From assembly GCA_027886175.1 (NCBI GenBank), contig JAJNNQ010000018.1:14923001-14987000 (forward strand): 64,000 bases of DNA, written 5' to 3'. The stretch's first letter is position 1. Each line of letters begins with the position of its first letter. The DNA is from Phylloscopus collybita (lineage: Eukaryota > Chordata > Aves > Passeriformes > Phylloscopidae). The translations under genes were made by a program, and so were the position numbers. Positions 63,820-64,000 of the stretch are shown here, piece after piece. Under the pieces are notes generated by a model. The model saw nothing but the letters and a program-made list of their open reading frames with translations, was not told the DNA's origin and did no database searches.

Positions 63820-64000
63820 CCTTTAGTTCCGATGATGCAACAGGAATGGGGTGAATGCTGTTGATTGGTTCACTTTTATGCACTAATCATTAGCCCCAGC
63901 TTCAGAAGAACTTGCAAAGGAGTTACAGATCTTGCCATATCTCAAATAGACAGCAGTTGTTCTTCCTCCAGTAAGTCAGAAATCATACTTTTACCTTGCA

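Larger units (their letters stand above)
45158..64000 (+). other. Probable first-intron sequence, no coding exon recognised
   Basis: About 19 kb of AT-rich sequence downstream of the 45157 donor. It holds CR1 fragments near 49975-50222 and 51690-51850, a G/T-rich stretch at 51450-51570, a large T/C tract at 52397-52598, and tandem duplications at 57596 and 63775. The open frames (longest 177 codons, minus strand 58535-59068) show no family motif. If the upstream exon is SYNE3, the coding exons lie past the window's right edge. Confidence 0.5.

Noticed and set aside
1..64000. CRISPR array, prokaryotic operon, integrated retrovirus or tRNA gene
   Set aside because: No regular direct-repeat array, no LTR pair or retroviral reading frame, and no tRNA B box seen. 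Gene structure and CR1 content are avian.

Overview
This is nuclear DNA from a vertebrate, almost certainly a bird. It is mostly AT-rich non-coding sequence with three sharp CpG islands, long introns, and several truncated CR1 LINE fragments (the typical avian retrotransposon) whose 3' ends carry the ATTCTGTG-type terminal repeat. The one certain protein-coding gene is GLRX5. I could not place the species more precisely; a songbird is a guess from overall character only.

Layout. (1) 1-20.7 kb: no recognisable gene; one CR1 end, T/G-rich tracts and short repeats. (2) 20.74-21.5 kb: an orphan CpG island with good splice donors on both strands, so probably a promoter of an unidentified transcript. 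(3) 27.75-34.25 kb: GLRX5 on the minus strand, two coding exons separated by a 6.0-kb intron. It encodes a complete 160-residue mitochondrial monothiol glutaredoxin with a CGFS active site. (4) 34.25-37.4 kb: a shared CpG-island promoter, and on the plus strand a spliced non-coding host gene (SNHG10-like). Its short intron holds a 275-nt scaRNA that I identify as SCARNA13 (U93) from its structure: four hairpins in two H/ACA domains, with guide pockets matching U5 at U53 and U2 at U54. (5) 37.4-44.8 kb: no gene; two CTCF-like motifs. (6) 44.82-45.5 kb: a third CpG island with a plus-strand non-coding first exon ending in a consensus donor at 45157, and an opposing minus-strand donor at 44835. 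By synteny with human 14q32 (SYNE3 - SNHG10/SCARNA13 - GLRX5) the plus-strand exon is probably the 5' UTR exon of SYNE3. (7) 45.2-64 kb: no coding exon recognised; probably first-intron sequence with two CR1 fragments, a 200-bp pyrimidine tract and small tandem duplications.

The central GLRX5/SCARNA13 pair is a head-to-head housekeeping unit: one side makes an iron-sulfur cluster transfer protein for mitochondria, the other a Cajal-body RNA that directs pseudouridylation of spliceosomal snRNAs. No previously undescribed system was found. The most informative item is the SCARNA13 RNA, which has no open reading frame and would be missed by ORF-based annotation.
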